Source of the DNA: Tetrahymena elliotti 4EA
Taxonomy: Eukaryota > Ciliophora > Oligohymenophorea > Hymenostomatida > Tetrahymenidae
Length of the DNA: 64,000 nt
Assembly (NCBI GenBank): GCA_000231825.2
Contig: JH720298.1
Location: 439,742 to 503,741, forward strand
Reading direction: 5' to 3'
In this document: piece by piece, positions 60,401-64,000 of the stretch
How the letters are laid out: the number at the start of each line of letters is the position of its first letter
Position numbering within the stretch: position 1 is the stretch's first letter
Made by a program: the position numbers and the translations under genes
The notes under the pieces: generated by a model
What the model saw: only the letters and a program-made list of their open reading frames with translations
Database searches by the model: none
What the model was told of the DNA's origin: nothing

Positions 60401-61246
60401 TCCTTTTAGAAATATCTTTTTTTCATAAATTAGAATTTAATAAATGATAAATCTCATAAATAAAATATAATTAAAATTCAAAAAAATACTTTTGTTATTA
60501 GAGGTTCTTTTCATTTTCATATATAAGCAACTTTTAAAGTTAATGATTTAATGAATTTATTTGCTAAGGGCTTCCTTTTCCATGTCCATGAACATATAAA
60601 ATAGGGATATGGGTTTCCTCAAAAAAGAATTTATTCTTAATAAAGCATTACTACTATTCGTTTTCTTGAAAATTTTAGTATACTGTTTAGAATTGAGATT
60701 AATCATCCTTTTTCATCTCCCTATTTTCTTATTAATCTTGCTATAAATATTCTATATCTTCTTGTTTTTAATCTTATTTTTTTTAATTGTCAGTTTCTTA
60801 AGGCACTTTATAAAATGTTCCTTTAAATTGCTTGCTTGTTTCCTGTTTTTTATTTGAATTTCTTTCTTTTAAATATTAACAATTCTCACAGTCTGCAGCA
60901 TTTCCAGACTCCAATAATAAATTGCAATAAAACTAACTAATAGGTTAATTTAAATAACTAGCAATGTCTCTATCTTCATAAGAAAATAACTTAAAAGGAT
61001 AATCTTAATAAAGAGATTAAGGAAATATTTGAGTTTCATAAAAAGAAGGTTGAGAATATTTGCTTTTGACCGTTTTTAAAATCTACATTTTTAAATTGCT
61101 TTCCACACTTGGTGACAGCATAGTGTATAAAATATAAACAAAAAGTACACAGCCAAACAGAATAAAACCTAAAAATATCTTATATGTGCACTGAACTAGT
61201 AGATCTTATAAATTTAATGTGTCGTCTTCTAAGTTCTATTAACCAT
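57411..61246 (-). CDS. PGAP1/Bst1-like GPI inositol-deacylase
   Basis: This gene should encode an ER membrane serine hydrolase that removes the acyl chain from GPI inositol. Multiple exons together encode roughly 1100 residues. An N-terminal hydrophobic segment (IFLGFILFGCVLFVYIL) is followed by a lumenal domain. HIPILYVHGHGKGSPQQI corresponds to the PGAP1 'FIPGNAGSYKQ' strand. Next come AMDFKNALSAFSVTLIEKEQ and the nucleophile motif LICHSMGGLV, then SGSSDNQVIPEETYLK and an HDD near the expected catalytic His-Asp region. The last exon (about 59012-57411) encodes a lumenal stretch and then about eight hydrophobic segments, as in PGAP1. The 3' end is firm (TGA 57413-57411). The 5' end is not: the coding frame near 61240 has no ATG, so a small upstream exon is probably missing and the start given is nominal. 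Confidence 0.72.
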
Positions 61247-61393
61247 CTTTATTTCATTTAAATAAAAATTAATAAAATTAAACCTAATTTAAAAGAATAA
61301 AAATGAATGAAAGAAACAAGATATATATTTCATTTCATATCTAAAAATCTGCTATTTCTTTATTTATTTTCACAACTGCTTTAATTCAAACTT

Positions 61394-62293
61394 TCACTTT
61401 TTTTTATTTTTTACATAATTACACTCAATGCTTATTTAAATTTTAAGCTATGTTAAGCAGGAATCAAAATTTATTGTTTTTAAAAGAGCTATCATTTTAG
61501 AGAAAGCTATTGTCAGAGTTTCTAAGAGTTTAAATTACATATTTTAGTAGTTTTTGCTTATTTTTTTAAATATTTGCATTGTTTTCTAATGATTTTTAAA
61601 AATTTTTTTTTTGACATTTTTTTCTACTTTTTTCCTTCTAAATGAATGAATTCTAAAAATAAAATTATTTTTACTATCATTTTAGTAAGATGTTTAATTT
61701 TCATCTTAAAATTGCTCATCATAGAACCCATCATCGTAATATCCTTCATAGTCTTCTTAAGAATCTAAGAGGTCAAAATCCTCCTATTAATCTTTACTCA
61801 TCTAAAAATTATCTACTTTTTAATTAGCTCCCTACATCATTTGCTATTACTAGAGCCATTACCTTTTCCTAATAATCATCTCCTAATACTTCCTTTTGTT
61901 TTTTTCAATCTCTTCTAACATTATTTGGCTTTGGTTTTTTTACTAACCTGTTGCAAACTATCCTTGACTCTAAAAGTAATGCTAATTTGCAGCATTTTGC
62001 TAATTTTAATTATAATTTTAGTTTTAAAAGTTGTGGTCTTAACCACCCTATCCATTAGTACTATTCTGTACTCTCTGCTTCTTTTTATTGTTGTTACCTT
62101 TATTTTTCATTTAAGTTTTTTCTTTTCTACTTGCACTAAATATAGATTTAGTTGATTTAAATCGCTTTCTACTTTTTGATTCCTAAGTAAATTAGATTTT
62201 TATTTTTCCAACTGGATTTGACTTATTATGAAGTTTTTTTTTCTTTTGCATTAGAATTTTACTTTCGGATGAGTATTATCTTTAAATTATCAT
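61394..62293 (-). CDS. Low-complexity basic/Gln-rich protein
   Basis: A frame of exactly 300 codons (299 residues) runs from ATG at 62293, directly preceded by an in-frame TGA, to TGA at 61396-61394. Parts in order: a Lys/Ser-rich basic N-terminus (KKKKLHNKSNPVG, SRKRFKSTKSIFSASRK); an Asn/Gln-rich stretch; a helical segment (IMLEEIEKNKRKYQEMIIRK) followed by a Gln/Met run; an acidic Tyr/Asp patch (LLDSQEDYEGYYDDGFYDEQ); and a basic, Ile/Lys-rich tail. No domain is recognised. The tail after about residue 235 is AT-driven and could be an intron or UTR read through, so the true C-terminus is uncertain. Confidence 0.55.
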
Positions 62294-62972
62294 CCGTATT
62301 CATTTCATAATGAGGATTTCTCGTAATTTCATTTGATATGCTAATCTGTATTATCTATCCATTTTGTTGCTAATATTCGACTCGACAACTTCATTTCAAA
62401 TCTTTTTTACTTTAATTAATTTGATCAATTTAATTCTTGACATTATTCAAAAATTTTCATTCTCTTCTTACAGATTTAACAATAAAAAAGCAGAATAAAA
62501 TCTTTATTTATTTTTAAAAAGTCATTATTAATTTTAAAAATCAAACCTTCTTTTTAAAAATAGATTTAAATAACTTTTTTAATTTTTAAAATAAAAAAAA
62601 AGAGGAGGGAGGTTAGATTTTGAAAAATATTATTTGAATAGAAATAAATTAGAATTAAGTTAAATAGTTTGAAGGAGAAATAAATATACAATTTTAATTG
62701 ATTGATGAATCATGTAATAAAATAATATAATTATATGAACATGAGTACATAAGAGATAAAACATACAACTAAATTAATATATTATGAATGTTTTTAAATT
62801 TGTAGATATTTTTATATAATTGGTTGTGTATTTATTGATTGATTAGTTGATTTTTTATGTAGTATTAAGGAAGGAAAAATGGAGAACAGTATTGATAAAA
62901 GGTAGATTTACCTTTTAATATAAGTACAGTTTTTCACATTATATATTTATTATTGTTTGATCAGCTCTAACT
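62294..62972. other. Spacer
   Basis: This is the AT-rich region between the coiled-coil gene ending at 62973 and the low-complexity gene, both on the minus strand. It includes long A- and T-runs (62500-62620). There is no gene-like signal. Confidence 0.45.
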
Positions 62973-64000
62973 TCAACGTCTGTATTGAGAATTGTAGAGA
63001 CGGTTGTAGTTTTCTCTCCAATTAGCAGCTTCTCTAGCCTTATGGTCAATAACGTTAGCAAGGTTGTTGATTTCTTGTCTTAAGTATTGACTTTCAGCTA
63101 ATTGAGATCTTCTGAGAGAGTCAAGTTCTTGGGATTAGACAATATCTCTGGTGATTAAGGCAGTATGTCTATCTCTTTCTTGACTTGTAGCATGATTACG
63201 CCATATTTGAGCTTCGAGGTTGGCTTTCTTGGCGTCTTAAGATGTATTGATCAATTCATGGACAATGTTGTTGTGGGAGTCACGGAGATTTCTTACTTCA
63301 TATTACTTTGAATCTAAGACATTACGTAAGACTGCATTGTTTCTTTCTTATTAGATCATGTCATAATCATGAGAGCGCTACAAGTTTTCTATTTGAGAAC
63401 GTCTTAAATCTTTAGCTACTTCAACTTCAATAGATTTTTCACGTTCAGTTCTGACATAAGTATTCTTCCAAATTTCAGCTTCAACAGACTTTTCACGTTC
63501 CTTTCTTTCAGCATCACTAGCAGAAATCAAATAATTTCTAGCACGTTCTTTTTATTCTAAGGCTTCTCTTTACTTTGCATCTAAGACGTAGTTCAAGGTC
63601 TTTTCTTATTCTTCGAGTTTTTGCTTTTCGAAGTGATGAGAGTTTCTAAGAACATCAATATCTCTTTTGTGAATTTATTCCTTGACTTCTAATTCAAGTA
63701 ATCTCTTTCTTTCAGCTTCTTCAGCAAGGAGTCTCTTTCTTTCTATGTCAGCTTCTAAGGCACGCTTTTCAATTTCAGCATTGTTTCTAGCAAGACGGGA
63801 ACGAGCTAAGTTGTTGCTAGTATCACGAATACGTTCCTCCTTTTGATTTAAGTCACTACGTAAGTTATTAATGCGTCCTTCAAGAACTTCACGATCACTG
63901 TGATGAGAGTGCTTTAAAGCTTCAATACTCTTTTCTCTTTCATGATGAATTTTTTTGACTTCTTCTTCCTTCAAAATTTCAATGGACTTTTGTCTAACTC
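62973..64000 (-). CDS. Repetitive coiled-coil protein, 3' part only
   Basis: The gene enters from beyond 64000 and ends with NRLYNSQYRR then TGA at 62975-62973; 341 complete codons are visible, with no intron. The sequence is an almost continuous coiled coil rich in Glu, Arg, Lys, Ala and Asn. It repeats a loose unit built on L-(K/R)-x-SH (LKHSHH, LRNSHH, LQRSHD, LRDSHN) and on ERE-KS-(I/V)-E. The units are about 60-110 residues apart. Codon use differs from the rest of the window: many C-ending codons (TTC, CTC, AAC), frequent GGT/GCT and few A/T-only runs, typical of highly expressed ciliate genes. A cortical or rootlet-type cytoskeletal role is a guess from composition. The N-terminus and any other domain lie outside the window. 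Confidence 0.8.

Noticed and set aside
1..64000. tRNA genes, chromosome-breakage sequences, telomeric repeats, transposases and CRISPR-like arrays
   Set aside because: I looked for tRNA TPsiC-like words, the Tetrahymena breakage consensus (AAACCAACC core), G4T2-type telomere runs, transposase motifs and evenly spaced short repeats. None was convincing by eye.

Overview
This 64 kb window looks like protein-coding DNA from a ciliate, most likely Tetrahymena or a close oligohymenophorean relative. The base composition is extremely AT-rich. Long conserved reading frames appear only when TAA and TAG are read as glutamine and TGA is the sole stop. Introns are short, AT-rich and GT...AG, often 50-130 nt. 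Standard-code translation breaks every real gene into small pieces, so all products below were read by eye with the ciliate code. Exon boundaries were set by reading-frame phase and, where possible, family similarity; no alignment or search was run.

Layout. 0.5-6.1 kb (minus): a long Gln-rich coiled-coil protein whose last coding segment is echoed downstream, then a small three-exon one-TM protein. 8.4-10.7 kb (minus): an intronless Gln/Ser/Asn-rich protein. 12.4-14.5 kb (minus): a Cys/His-rich B-box-like protein plus a relict of a paralogue. 15.0-20.2 kb (minus): a complete eight-exon 5-oxoprolinase. 20.3-20.9 kb: a diverged tandem repeat. 21.7-24.6 kb: two divergent hypothetical proteins. 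25.2-27.5 kb (minus): PARN-type poly(A) ribonuclease. 28.6-29.6 kb (plus): a rhomboid-family protein lacking the catalytic histidine. 30.3-32.4 kb (minus): an LRRC45-like LRR/coiled-coil protein. 33.9-34.4 kb (minus): a REEP/HVA22 protein. 35.9-36.9 kb (plus): a DGAT2-family acyltransferase. 38.3-43.6 kb (plus): a VPS50/syndetin-like tethering subunit. 44.9-50.4 kb (plus): a large WD40 protein. 50.7-52.2 kb (plus): a Gln/Asn-rich protein. 53.1-56.2 kb (minus): a tandem pair of MFS transporters. 56.7-57.2 kb: a probable decayed gene. 57.4-61.2 kb (minus): a PGAP1-like GPI inositol-deacylase. 61.4-62.3 kb (minus): a low-complexity protein. 63.0-64.0 kb (minus): the 3' part of a coiled-coil protein with a different codon bias, running off the window.

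The genes do not form an operon or one pathway; this is ordinary eukaryotic housekeeping and ciliate-specific gene content. Loose themes are membrane traffic and ER lipid/GPI metabolism (VPS50, REEP, DGAT2, PGAP1, rhomboid) and centrosome/cilium-type coiled-coil proteins (LRRC45-like, WD40, terminal gene). No tRNA, rRNA, CRISPR, transposase or chromosome-breakage sequence was recognised. Nothing here amounts to a clearly new biological system. The most notable observations are local duplications of gene ends, the His-less rhomboid, the Cys-rich relict and repeats inside introns and spacers.
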